Origin: Medicago truncatula
Lineage: Eukaryota > Streptophyta > Magnoliopsida > Fabales > Fabaceae
Direction: 5' to 3'
Assembly (NCBI RefSeq): GCF_003473485.1
Contig: NC_053043.1
Coordinates: forward strand, 4,908,001-4,972,000
Length of the DNA: 64,000 bases
Notes under the pieces: model-generated
The model's database searches: none
Seen by the model: the letters and a program-made list of their open reading frames with translations, nothing else
What the model was told of the DNA's origin: nothing
Position numbers and translations under genes: made by a program
Part shown: in pieces, positions 35,946 through 47,905 of the stretch
Layout of the letters: every line of letters begins with the position of its first letter
Position numbering within the stretch: the first letter of the stretch is position 1

Positions 35946-38900
35946 TAGCTATTTCCTATGACCTAAGTATATAAAGAAGGAGACTGCAACCAACATCTCT
36001 TCCTTGAAACTTATTATGTGAAAATCTAAGGTTTAGATCTACATATTTAAATAAAATATTATACCATGTTAATTAAAAACCTTCTGTAAATAAAGTTATT
36101 AAATCTTCATGATCATATACACATATAGAAAGGGAAAATTAAGAATTTAAATATAAGAATCTACAAGTATTGATTTTGATCTAACAAACAGGAAAAAGGA
36201 TTGAGATAATTTGAAACATGTGACAAGATAATGTTTATAAACCCATACTTGTCAATTTAAAATCCATATATATTACGTGTATACCTTTTTTTTTTTTTTG
36301 CAGTATTATTATGTGAGATGAAGTTTCTGATTATATGAACAAGGTATCCCTAAGTTTTATTTTTTACAAGAAAACATGAGTAGAAGATATGACCGCACCG
36401 CATCCATGAGGAGAAAGGATTATTCAAAAGACAGTGCAACTCATCATTTATATCATACACAAATTAAACACATCTTGATAAGATTAGAAAGAAATTATAC
36501 AGAAACTTCAGAAGAAAAAATCAAGTAGTGAAATTTTCTCTTTAATGAAAGTACAGAAGTTATGAATTGACCAAGAAATCTTCAACAAGCTGTGCTTGGA
36601 GGAAACATATATATGAAGAAGAAATGAAACTCATGATCCTAATTAAGAAAAATATGATCCTAATTAAGAAGAAACTCCTCTAGATGGAAAGAAACAAATA
36701 AAGAAATTAAATAGCATATGAAAAAAGACTTAAAAATATTATGGGGTTTCCCCTATGTTTTTATCCCTTAAATAGTACTAACCATCGATCTAAAATATTG
36801 TGTGCAATTGCATAAACCAACCATATCTTCAATCAGACATCTTGGATATGCTGCTAAATCTTCTTTGATGGGTTGAAGGGTATGTAAAAGAAAGGGATGG
36901 AAAAGAGAGGAGTTTGAAATTGTTATACCTGATTTTGAGATGACTACTTTTGGTATATAATTCATTCAGCAGCAGAGTCAAGAGTCATCAATTTCAATAA
37001 GTATATAGTAGATAGACTATTTTAGTTTCTAAGGAAAAAAAGAAAATATATATATATTGAAAAGAATATATCAAAATTGGGACAGGCTACTTGTTCTCTA
37101 TAAATAAATATTATTGTAATAAACCTACATAATGGATACAGATGAGGATGGTCCCTTTAGTACTATTGGAAATCATGTGACAACTACCACCCTTTTTCTC
37201 AATTCCACCACCCTTCCTATCTGCTTTCATTTCTGTCTCTTTTACTTGCACATCTGTTATAATATTTGTGGAATTCAGCAACAAGTGATTAGTTTCACAT
37301 TAACTATAAATAAGTTACAAATGTTTAAATAGCTTAGTTGATCAAAGTAAGGGCATTACGACTTTCTTCACACAGGTTTAAATCTTAGACTCGATGATAT
37401 TTTATTTTTATTTTATTTTTTAGTTTTGAAAGAGTTTATCATAAAATTTGCTTTAGACCTTTATACATATTGATAACAAGGCAAACATGCTATAGCATGC
37501 CCGTAAGCCATTGGAACAGAACCATAGTCCATATATATAAAATACCTTATATACATATTTTGTCTAATTCACCAAGATAACTATAACCTTAATGTAGATG
37601 CAAGTATATTGCGGGGCCAATCATCAAGATTTCAATTTTCTTCTCACCTAAACTAAGACTTTTTTCCTATTTGATTTTAATTTTTCTTTAATAATAAATA
37701 TAACACATGACTACCGAAAAAAAATAAAAAATAAATAACACATGTTTCCACAGGCTTCTTCCCCATGTGAGTGTAAATGTGACGTCTAATTTTTAGCATG
37801 TTGGAAGAGTACTACCAAGTGGACAACCTTAATATATAATGCAGCTAGCAATGTGAACATTTTATAACAGTCAATTTTGATGGTAAATGTGCATAAAAAG
37901 GACATGTGTATATTTTAGATTTTGGGGTACTTTCATAGCAATTGATGGCAATATATAATATCGTATATTCGCACATTTGACAAACCATGTAAGTATAATT
38001 GATTTTTCAAATTGCATGAGCTATGACTGCAGGAATCTTGACTGCAACACTTGTGGACTTCCATGCATGAGGAGAAAAAATAAACATTATTATATTATAT
38101 TTATAGATTTGTACACTCATGCATCCAATAGTATTGTTTAAAATTATTCCTAGCTGGTCCAAAACATTATTGGTCAAGTAAATACCTCTCACATTGAAGA
38201 ATTTAATACTGCAGGTTGATTATTAGATTATTAGTTATCCACATAATAATCATTTACTTCACTTTTTAAGCAAAAAGTTTATTGTTGTAAAGAGAATGAT
38301 TGTGAGAAGCAAAGGATTCTTTAGCAAAGTGTTTGACAATTGGATTAACTTTCTTTTATAGGCAAACTAGAAACTAAAAGGAAGGGAAGGAAGTTGAAAT
38401 TTTCATCAACTTTATTGACTTATGATGCGCCCAACTCTTTGAATTTGAATACCTCAACTATATTTGGATTTCATTGTCTTTTCAATCAGAAATATTTTCA
38501 CACCAATGTTCCATATACACTAAGCTTACTTGTTAGAATGGTAAAAATATAATGCTAAGAAATAATGCTAATGTTAGAAGAAAAAAAAGTTTAGTTTAAA
38601 GCTTTCCATCTTCATACAAAATTTTTAATATCAAAATTTACTTTATGCCCGCTTAACTCTGAATACCTAATTAGGTAAGTTAAATTTGAATGCTTAACTG
38701 ATTTGACTTAAACCTCGAATGAGTTAAATGATGAAAGTTCGAGATTTTAAAATATCATAATAGTAAACACCTTGTAATATACTCCTGTTACTTGGGTTTG
38801 AAAATTGATGGTGTGGCAGAAATTAAGGAGAAAGTAAGAAAAACTTGTCTATGATAGTATGTGCCTGCTGATTGTATGTATAGTGCACAAATTTTGATGA

Positions 38901-40440
38901 TTTTTCTCTACAATCCAAAAGGGTTTTAACTTTCAAAGGCGGTGGCTCCCTTTTTGGATGGATTTGGTTTTGTTTTGTCCCAATGTGCGACAAAGACAAA
39001 TAGGACCTACTTCTCATAGATTTTGACATAGCAATAGGTTAATTTGTCTATCCTTATTAGCAAAACTCTATTTCTATTGGTACATGAGTTTTGAAATCGA
39101 GTTAGAGTGAAAATGATGACAAATCTTCAAATAATAAGAGTAATAATGCTTGTCATATATCTTTTCAAAAAATTAGTTTTTGGCATATAGAGAAAATTAC
39201 TTGGAAGGGAGGAAAATAAAAGGGCCCATAATGAAGATTAAGACAATATATAAAACACAAGGAAGATTTGTCCTCTCATGTGCATGAGTGTTGACATTCC
39301 TTATTAAATTAATCTTTATATTAAGAATCTTTCAAAGAATTAGGCCTTAATTTTTTAATGTTTTATGGATGAAGACGTCGAACCTAGCTACCATTTATAC
39401 TGACATGCATCAACGATCTACATTTATAAAATACTATAAGATTGAGCACTTGTTTATTGTTAATATGTTATGATACAGCACATAATTTAATTTCAAAATT
39501 GTCAAGTTATTAGCTTCTTCGTCCTTTCATGATTAATGTAGGGATTATCTTATTGGCGAAGTTTTCTCAAAAAAAAAAAAAAATCTTATTGGCGAAGAAA
39601 CAACGAAAGGAAATTTGAAAATAGTTTAGTATTTTAACGTTGAAATTATTTGAGAGTTTCTATGAAGTTACCTTATAATATACTAATATGGTCCATTTAG
39701 GGATTATACAAAAAAGTCATTTTGATATTCGAAAAGTTATAAATAAATAAAATATTTTGTTTGTTTATCATATTAAAAATCATTTAAAAAAAATCAGATA
39801 TCAAAAATAATTTTATAGAAAAGCTACTCAAAACAACTTTTCATTTAAAAGAATATTTTTTTATTTTTTAACGGATGAAAAATCAGAAAAGCATTTGGTC
39901 TTGAATTATGAAAAATATCTGAGATGAACATGACGTAAGTATAATCAAAATTGTGTTTGGTCTTGAATGTGAATGGAAAATGTATTTGATTTAAATTTGA
40001 ATCAAATACATTTGACTTTTTGTTTATATTTAAGATCGAAAGGAGTCTAAAAAAAATGGAGGTTGTTTTTTGTAAAAATCCTATGACTAGTAACTAGTAA
40101 AAGGGAAAAGTCGACATCTACGTCAAATCAGACTCAACAATGATCAAATTAACACCATATGTAGTGTCTCCTGAAAATGCAATAGTACGAACTAAAGACA
40201 TAGTGGTGTGTCAAAACAAAGATATCTAATTAACTCAAAACTTTAAAATAAAACAATACCAAAGAAATTAAGATCCTCCACCATAAATTATTTTAAATTC
40301 AAGTACCACTTGAACCAAAGTGGTAAGATATTTGAACTCTTAAAGAAGTGGTGATTATTAAATGACGGACGGTTAAAGTTGTTTCCAAAGGTACTAGATC
40401 CTACGAGGAAGGAACGAGTAGTATCTTGAAAAATCAAAGG
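35943..40440. other. Long intergenic region upstream of the GARP gene
   Basis: About 4.5 kb with no gene supported on either strand. 36760-36970 may include leader sequence of the GARP gene: a donor-like AATCAG|GTATAAC on the - strand near 36930. The rest is AT-rich; 39540-39600 has a small duplication of 'cttattggcgaag' around an A-run. Confidence 0.4.
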
Positions 40441-40800
40441 AACATATAGGCCTCAGAATGCAAAAGGGTAAAAAATGAGCAAAATGTGCCCAAACCATTC
40501 TTCATTAGGGATGGAAGGAGAAACAACCCTTGTTAACCAACTAACTGGACCCTTCAAACATCTTTCTCCCATGCCAGAAGTATATGTCAAAACGAGACGA
40601 AAACTGCATTTTTGTCTAAAAGTATACATTTGGACAGCACAAAATTGACTTCTCCGAATGTGTACATCCGAAGTAAATTTTCGGGGTGGGAAAAGTTCCT
40701 CCCTAAGAAGATTGGATAGAAGACACCAAGCAATTACCAAACCATCAATGTTACATTTCAATTTCATCCATGTCACCATGGGGGTTATATAAGTATATAT
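40441..40800 (-). other. Unclassified repeat-like segment
   Basis: A - strand frame of 108 codons (40453-40779) begins MVTWMKLKCNIDGLVIAW, loosely like the start of a LINE RNase H domain, but no catalytic pattern follows. It contains the palindrome-like cgaatgtgtacatccgaag. No function assigned. Confidence 0.3.
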
Positions 40801-41005
40801 GAAAAAGTAAAATGAAAATTTTGAGATGGAAAACTAATTTCCATTTATTCGAGATATTTCGAAAACAAAACTGCGCGAGTTTAAGCAAGAGTTATTTGAG
40901 TAGAAATAAATAAACTATAGAACTGTGTTCAGCATAATCCATTCAAATAAGAAAGTCATAATAATTCACATGTCAAGGAAAGCAGTAACATCAACAAAGA
41001 TAGCC

Positions 41006-41149
41006 ATGCCGCAGTTATAATCTAGAAAGGGAAAACTAGAAACATGGCATAAACAACATTCTTGGCACTTCACTTGGGACTGGGAGAAGAATATGCCGCA
41101 GTTATAATCTAGAACGGGAAAACTAGAAACATGGCATAAACAACATTCA
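41006..41149. repeat. 87-bp-period tandem duplication in the cysteine oxidase 3' region
   Basis: Two nearly identical 57-bp copies starting atgccgcagttataatctag at 41006 and 41093, one mismatch apart. Lies 140-285 bp after the stop codon of the cysteine oxidase gene (- strand), probably in its 3' UTR. Confidence 0.85.
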
Positions 41150-41290
41150 CAGCCAGCATTTATCATAGTCTGTACAATTAATTCACAGCCATACCAAACA
41201 GAAGATAAACTATTTCCAAAATGTTCCAACCAGGTAAAGTTTCTAGTCAAGCCTGACCAATGCTGTATAAGAACAAATGAGTTGTCTCCT

Positions 41291-43840
41291 TCATCGCCGA
41301 ATATTAGGGCCTCTGTATTGCCCATTCCCAATAATCAAATCGCTAGGCGGCGGAATCTTTTCTAACCAGGTGATTTCAGATGAACTCATCCCGCGCAGCT
41401 CCTCAAGCACTACATTTTTAACAATATAGCATGTCAGATAATAACATCATAATAGAAATCAGGTTACATTTCTTAACTAAAAAATAATGAGAGATTTAGA
41501 AGGAAGAGAGAAGTACCTGGAAGATCTGTCCTCAGCGACTTACGGAAATAAGAGCAGTTTCGTCCATTTACTTCTTCTTCCAATGAGTAAGGAGGGGTAA
41601 GAATGTCGAAGAGAGCACAAGGGGTTATGGCTTTGAAGCAATGGAGGTTGCCTCCCCTATTTGGATAAAGAATTGTGGTGTCACAAGGAGCAGTCATCTG
41701 ACAATCTCTGACAAGTTTTGCTGGTCTCGCTGCAGCTGTAGAGAAAAAATCTTGAATTTAATTTTTTTGGTTTAGGAAATGTTTGAGAATCATAAATCTG
41801 TATTGTTTTATGAACTAATCCAAGCAGAAATAAGTTAAACAACAGAGATATTAAGTTAAGATACATCAATATGGAAGTTCACTGAAAAACCATAAATACG
41901 TCAATTTTGGCATGCCTAATTGCATACTAAAAGCCCAAAATAACATCCACTACTGGAAGCAAATATCTGAGGAAAATATATCTTATCAAAGCAGGCCTAT
42001 TGCCATGCACCTGTCCCACTACTCTAAGGGGTCTTCACCACGGATTTGGATTGTGTGCAATCACGCAGTCAACCAAATTCTGGACTGTCCGATCTTGATC
42101 CACCAGACGCCGATGTGGCTAACTGTGTGACTGCACACAACCCTAATCCCTTCACCAACCCCTCAGCAGGTATAGGTAGGAACAATTATAGTCTTAAAAA
42201 ACACCTGAAACTATTGTATGATATAGAAAGATGTTCAGTTTGTAGGCTCAAAGAACTAAATATCAACCTCGCCAAAAAACTTAGCAAAATAAAATATGTG
42301 AAATACTGAGAAAACAATTCGATGTCTGACATTTATTCAATCCACTCAAATCATAGCATTCTATGTCTCCTAATAGAAATAATACAGAGCAGAAAACCAG
42401 TGGCAGCACCAATGACAAGATTGAAAGTGAGAAGCAAAATAACACTAATGTAGATAGTTACCAAGTGATATAAAGGCAATTGATTGCAAATTACTCCAAC
42501 AATTTATCTAGTGGAGACATGTTAAACTATTGGTAAATAGACTTAAAGAAACTTCATCCTCTGTTGATGTTAATTTCAAGTCAAGGATTACCCCTTAAAG
42601 AGATCTATACAGACAGGTTTTGACCATTTTGCTTAAAAAAACAAAACAGAAAAAGAAGGCCTAAATCTTACTCCACCTGACAGTTGCTCAAGTGCAATGT
42701 TGAGCCCTTAATCATCTTTCCTTAATTCCAACTAAAAATTAGCAAAAACGTATTTTTTCTGTAAATGGTCATCTAAATAGGAAATTAAAAGGGGCCTGTT
42801 AATGAAGCCAAATTATATAGCTACTGTGCAATAGCTAATCTACTTGTACTTTCTATAAGAAGTAAGTAAATCAATCCAATTATGATCACACATGTGAGGT
42901 TTTAAATTATTGCCACAATTGCAGCCATAATGTCGAGGTTTTAGAACCGTTATCACGGCCACATCAACCCCATTTGTCCACAATATCAACAATTGCAGTG
43001 TAGTGACATTTTCGATTACAAACAATTGTTAAAGACTGAATCATAAGTAAATACAATAAGGAGTGTCACCTTGGGATAGATCACATGACGCAGGCAAGTC
43101 GATCCAATCAAATGCTTTCACATGCAACGAACCATAGAGAACCTTGCTTAAAACAGTCATTCTAGGATGATCATGCAGCGGAATCAAAGAACCAGGAGAC
43201 ATACAGAATACTCCAATCTGCAAAAACAAAAAATTCAGCTTCAGCACATTGAATCCAAAATTCAGTGTTCAAAACAAGACTCGATCCAAATCCATATAGA
43301 GTATTAACACTTAAACAATGACAAGCTGCAAGTACAAAAACAATCAAAATGCTTACAGAGAACTTGTCACATTCGTGCAGGTGAATGTACTTAATAGGAG
43401 GACCCTCAGGAGTTCCATTTCCACCATTCATAGAACGTTTCCAACTTCGCGCCAGTTGCGCCTCATGATCAAGACCGACATGGGAAGGCTTCAACCCATC
43501 TGCCACGGTAATGCAATTTATGAAAGGTTAATTAACACAATGATTCACATTTCACTGTAACAATAAGTACACTGTACTATTACTAACAACATGCATGTAT
43601 CCCAAATCAAACATTACAGTATACAGTTCACAGTCAAATTTGGAAAATTCAAATACTTTAATTAAACATGTCTCATATGCAAATGCAATTAGATAAGTAA
43701 AGTGTACAAATTCAACAAAATACAAAGGATCAGATTGTACCTAAGACGGTTCGGACTTTTTCAAGTGCTTCTTCTGAAATAGGTCCTTCAGGAGACAAGG
43801 AAGCCTTGCAGACGTCATACAATTTCTGAATATACGGCAT
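41291..43840 (-). CDS. PCO: Plant cysteine oxidase (PCO_ADO family), 5 exons
   Basis: Exons 43840-43741, 43499-43357, 43217-43070, 41729-41517 and 41409-41291 give 240 residues. The start [20 protein letters not shown] and overall length match the PCO4/PCO5 type. The three iron-binding histidines are visible: His96 and His98 in [10 protein letters not shown], and His160 in GGNLHCFKA. PCOs use O2 to oxidise the N-terminal Cys of ERF-VII factors, VRN2 and ZPR2. This commits them to the Arg/N-degron pathway in air and stabilises them in hypoxia. The exon 4 acceptor is doubled (ctacag|ctgcag|cgag): both AGs keep frame, and the upstream one would add Ala-Ala. I chose the downstream one because SQARPAK fits the family better. 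Intron 3 is 1.3 kb. The reading frame is intact. Confidence 0.92.
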
Positions 43841-44517
43841 TGTACTCAACAATTCTTAAACAATCAATGTAGCAGTTAGAATTTCAGATTTCAGAATCCA
43901 ATAAAACAATGAAACTTGGATCCAAAATATCACTCAGGTCGCTAGAATCCAATCAAAACAGCAAAAGAAACAGCTTCATTTCTACGCAACAAAACATGTG
44001 CATGACAAATTCATCAACTCAAATCCAATAAACAGTATCTGTATTCATCATAAACATAAAAAATTCACAACACAAATAATTATAACCAATAAAATCAGTT
44101 CAAACCATAAAAAAATAAAAAACTTACAAGTTCTTAACTTTAGTAAACATCATCACATAAAAATTCAATCTTTGAAATTAAAAACAACAAAAATGATAAT
44201 GGGTTGTCTTGAATAATCAAATTATGCCATACCCAAGTTTCATATATTGAAAATTATATATTGTATCATATACTATGAAAAGTGAAAAATTGAAAGATAT
44301 AATGAAATGGGGTGTGAAGAAAAATGAATAAAGAGTGATGATGATAAAGGGTGAGTGTAATACGTGAAACATTGGTTGGTTGATGAGAGAGTCACGACAT
44401 AATCGAGGTTGATGATAGCAGAGAGACACGAGAAGAGAACAGGAAGAAACCAGAGTGAGAGACAGACAACAAAAGACAGTCACAGATTTCAACAAAACCT
44501 GATGTCGCTTTAAGAAT
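43841..44517 (-). promoter_or_regulatory. Leader and promoter region of the cysteine oxidase gene
   Basis: AT-rich section upstream of the ATG at 43840, with a purine-rich stretch (- strand pyrimidines) at 44395-44480 typical of a plant leader. A 5'-UTR intron is possible. No specific operator or hypoxia element was identified. Confidence 0.35.
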
Positions 44518-44589
44518 GCTTTGTTTGTTTGTTTATAATGGTCCTTTTAAAGGAGCCAAAGTTAAGAGAGAGAAATTTACGAGAAAAAA

Positions 44590-44900
44590 AAATAAAAGTG
44601 TAACGTTAATAAAGTGTATGGATTCGACTACGGGTATGTGTGCGTGATCATATCTCAGTTGGCAGAAATATTTTTTATTTTTTTGGTGAAGAGAAAAAAG
44701 AAAGTGTAAAGTTAATAAAATGTCTGCTTTTTGACCAAGGATGTTGTATGTGTGATCATACCTCAGTTATTAGGGATTTTATTTTTTTTTTGTCAAGAGA
44801 AAAAAGAAAGTGTAACATTAATAAAGTTTCTACATTCGACGAAGAATACAGTGTGTGATTATACATCAGTTAGCAAGGATTTCTTTTTATCAAGTAGTCC
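44590..44900. repeat. Three tandem units of about 106 bp
   Basis: Units start near 44590, 44701 and 44807, each with aaagtgtaa...gttaataaa, then gtgtgatcatacctcagtt-like sequence and gagaaaaaag at the end. A single unit remains in copy 2 (45585-45670). Confidence 0.8.
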
Positions 44901-44929
44901 AGTGGTTAGAAATTCACCTTTTTCAATAT

Positions 44930-45010
44930 GAATAAGTGGTTTGTCTGGGATTTGAACATCGGCTCATGCATAAATTATGCATTATCCCTACCAAATGAGA
45001 TAACAACTTA
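44930..45010 (-). mobile_element. Degenerate SINE remnant
   Basis: Read backwards: tatctcatttggtaggg (box A-like) and gatgttcaaatccca (box B-like). Found in copy 1 of the duplication but not in copy 2. Confidence 0.5.
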
Positions 45011-46158
45011 AAGCGTCGCAGTTGTGTGTGTGAGTTTCAAATGATGTTTACAACTTCATATATATATATATATATTCAAAATGAAAACTTTGGTCGGTAT
45101 TTTTGTCTATTTACGAGATCACAAGGAGTATACACAACAAAGTTGATCAAAAAAGATAATGTATTTAGTTTAAATTTTGAATGAAATACATTAATCAAAC
45201 AATTAAGTTCAAGTGATTAATAAACTTAATTGAATGATAAAGATTTTACTTACCTTTGGGATGAACTTCATATTACTAAGGCATATTTTATCAACTTTTG
45301 ACTGGTTTTAAAGACATCCATTAAAGAATTCATGAAAAAAAAAATTGTTGTTTTGGGAATATAATTTAAATATTTGTCAAAGTAATGTATACATTTTTTT
45401 TTATCTAGAAGTTACCTTTTTTCAATTCTTTTAAATAAAAGTACATATGTTTCCATTTTTTTCAAAAAGACAATTGAGTCAAAAAAAGAAAAGATTTTTT
45501 TTATAAATATCAGATATTTGTTTGTTTGTTTATAATGGTCCTTTTAAAGTAGCCAAAGTTAGAGAGAGAAAGTCATGAGAGAGAAAAAAAAGTGTGACGT
45601 TAATAAAGTGTATGTATTCGACTAAGGATACTGTGTGCTTGACCATACCTCAGTTCGTAAGGATATTATTATACCAAAATTTAAACACGGTATTTTTATT
45701 TATTCACTTTAAGGTGTTGCACTCTTGCGAGCTCTAAATGATATTTACGAGACTATAAAGAATATACACAACAAAGTTCATTAAAAAAGTTAATGTATTT
45801 AGCTTAAATTTTAAATGAAATACATCAAACAAACAATTAAGTTTAAGTGGTTAATAAACTTCAACAAATGACAAAAAATTTACATACCTTTGGGATGAAC
45901 TTCAAATTACCGAGGCATATTTTATCAACTTTTCTTTTATCAACTTTTGACTGTTTTTAAAGACATCAATTAAAGAATCCATTAAAAAAAACTTGTTTTG
46001 AAAATATAATTTAAATATTTGTCAAATAATGCATACATCATTTTTTTTATCTAGAAGTTACCTTTTTGAAATTCTTTTAAATGAAAGTACATATGTTACC
46101 ATTTTTTTCAAAAAGAAATTTAAGTCAAAAAAGAAAAGAATTTTTTTTTATGAATATC

Positions 46159-46984
46159 AGATATTTTTCGTAACTTAAACGTTAGAGAGAAGTAAAAACA
46201 AAAGTGTAAGTGTCTTTTGGGGGAAAAATGCTTACCATTTGTTTTATTTTTATTTTTATTACCATGATATTTATTCGAATTTCCACTTATCTTGGTGGAG
46301 ATAAGTAAAACACATAAGATGTGTTTTCTCATTTCAATCAGATATTTTTTCATACGTATAAGTTAGAAATCGAGCCTTGATCATATGCATAAAAGGCACG
46401 AGTCTCTTACCACTTAGGTCAATCTACCCCTCTTTTAATTTTTAATAATTTAGATGTCCCATCTGTGTAAAAAAAAAAATATAATATTAATTAAAACTAA
46501 TATACTATAAAAAAATATTACAAGTTATGCTTTCATAAAAAAATAATGACTCCATTAAAAAAATCAAAATTAATAAATAAAAGTAGTTAAAAATATGAAT
46601 GGTAATAATAGTAATTCAAAATAATAATAAAATATTTAAAATCTTATGAAATAAAAACATTTAAAGTTTAAAATTATTAGTTATTAATTTTAGTAATATT
46701 TTGACACAAAGTTTGATGATTTTACACAATTTTCTAAAGAGACTCTTTTACAACGGATAAGGATCTTCTTCTTCCTTCTCCGTTAAGCAAAACAAGTGTA
46801 AGAGAAAAGTGAAAACAAGTCAAAAGTAAAAAGAATTTATTTATTTTTAAAAAAAATTAAAACTACATTTTTAAAAATTTGGAAATAAATTTTCAGAATT
46901 GAAAATATATATAATTTCCGAAAATTAGAAAAATAATAAACAATAATTTTTCATTATTTTCTAAAAAAAATATGGAAATTATAC
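46159..46984. other. AT-rich spacer
   Basis: Very AT-rich, with no gene or element that can be bounded. A tRNA-like box (acttaggtcaatctacc) lies near 46410. Confidence 0.4.
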
Positions 46985-47088
46985 TTTTTTTTTTTTGTAA
47001 TGTCTGGGGTTCGAACCCCTGACCTTTTGACCTTACATATATTAATTATCCATTGTCCTTACCAACTGAGCTAAGCTTATTATGAGAT
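46985..47088 (-). mobile_element. tRNA-derived SINE
   Basis: - strand box A cttagctcagttggtaagga and box B ggttcgaaccccag, followed by an A-run. It abuts the LTR remnant of the copia element. Confidence 0.7.
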
Positions 47089-47222
47089 AAGAAATGAGAA
47101 AATAATATTCTTGTTATTGATCAAATGATAAGGATTACAACTTATATAGGCATGGTGCAGGAGCACAGTAGTACAGTAGTAGTGACATAGAATATAGAAA
47201 CTGAGATAGCTAGCTAATGTAA
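47089..47222 (-). mobile_element. Partial copia LTR
   Basis: On the - strand it directly follows a polypurine tract (tgtggggga) after the end of the polyprotein. It contains a TATA motif (cctatataag) and an aataacaagaatatt-like poly(A) region. Truncated at the SINE. Confidence 0.6.
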
Positions 47223-47905
47223 TATCCCCCACAAGTTGGTGGATGGTATATGTCCACCATGCCCAACTTGGATAATAATACGTGAAATGGCCGAGGAAGC
47301 GTAGCTTTAGTGAAGAAATCAGCAATATGTGCTTGAGAAGTGATTGGAAGGAGCTTTATCATGTCAGTGTGAAGCTTATCTCTGACCAAATAGCAGTCAA
47401 TCTCAAGGTGCTTGATGCATTTATGAAAGACAAGGTTAGCAGCAATATAATGAACTTGTGTAGGCTTAGTGAGGAACTGGCTAAGTTGTTGAGTAATGAA
47501 AGTGATATCAGGTCTTTTGGTATTAAGGTATAGAAGTCTATCAATCAATCTTCTATATGAAGAAATGTCTTCATAAGGAGAGCTGGAATCATGATGTAAC
47601 TTCACAGATGGATCAGAAGGTGTGGAAATAGGTTTGGAATAAGTAAGACTTGAATCAGCCAAAAGATCCAAACAATATTTTCTCTGGCAATGAGAGATAC
47701 CCTGTTGAGAATGAGCCACCTCTAAACCAAGATAATATTTTAGTTGTCCTAGATCTTTGATTTTGAAGGAAGCATGCAAGATAGACTTGACATTCGTAAA
47801 CTCATACATAGAGTTACCAGCAAGGATAATATCATCTACGTACACCAAAATGATAGTGAAAGTATCAGATGAGGACTTGGTGAAGAGAGAGTGATCTAAA
47901 TATAT
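47210..47905 (-). pseudogene. Ty1/copia polyprotein: C-terminal RT and RNase H remnant
   Basis: - strand frame with the reverse transcriptase active-site block (ILVYVDDIILAGNS), LGQLKYYLGLEVAHS, and the RNase H end (KHLEIDCYLVRDKL, IADFFTKA, LLSKLGMVDIYHPPTCGG). Between TKPTQVHY and IAANLVFH about 130 residues normal for the family are missing in frame, removing most of the RNase H core, so the copy is dead. Its upstream part is at 50058-50345, separated by an En/Spm remnant. Confidence 0.85.

Larger units (their letters stand above)
44518..46158. repeat. Tandem segmental duplication upstream of the cysteine oxidase gene
   Basis: Copy 1 (44518-45518) and copy 2 (45519-46158) each begin gtttgtttataatggtcctt and end aaatatcagatattt-like. 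Shared inner landmarks include cctttgggatgaactt and gaggcatattttatcaactt-type sequence. Copy 1 is longer because it contains three tandem 106-bp units and a SINE remnant. No coding capacity. Confidence 0.85.

Noticed and set aside
40453-40779. 108-codon ORF as a gene
   Set aside because: No family resemblance beyond a weak LINE-like start, no splice context; kept only as a repeat-like segment.
40966-41331. 121-codon ORF on the - strand
   Set aside because: It overlaps the last exon of the cysteine oxidase in another frame and the 87-bp-period duplication.
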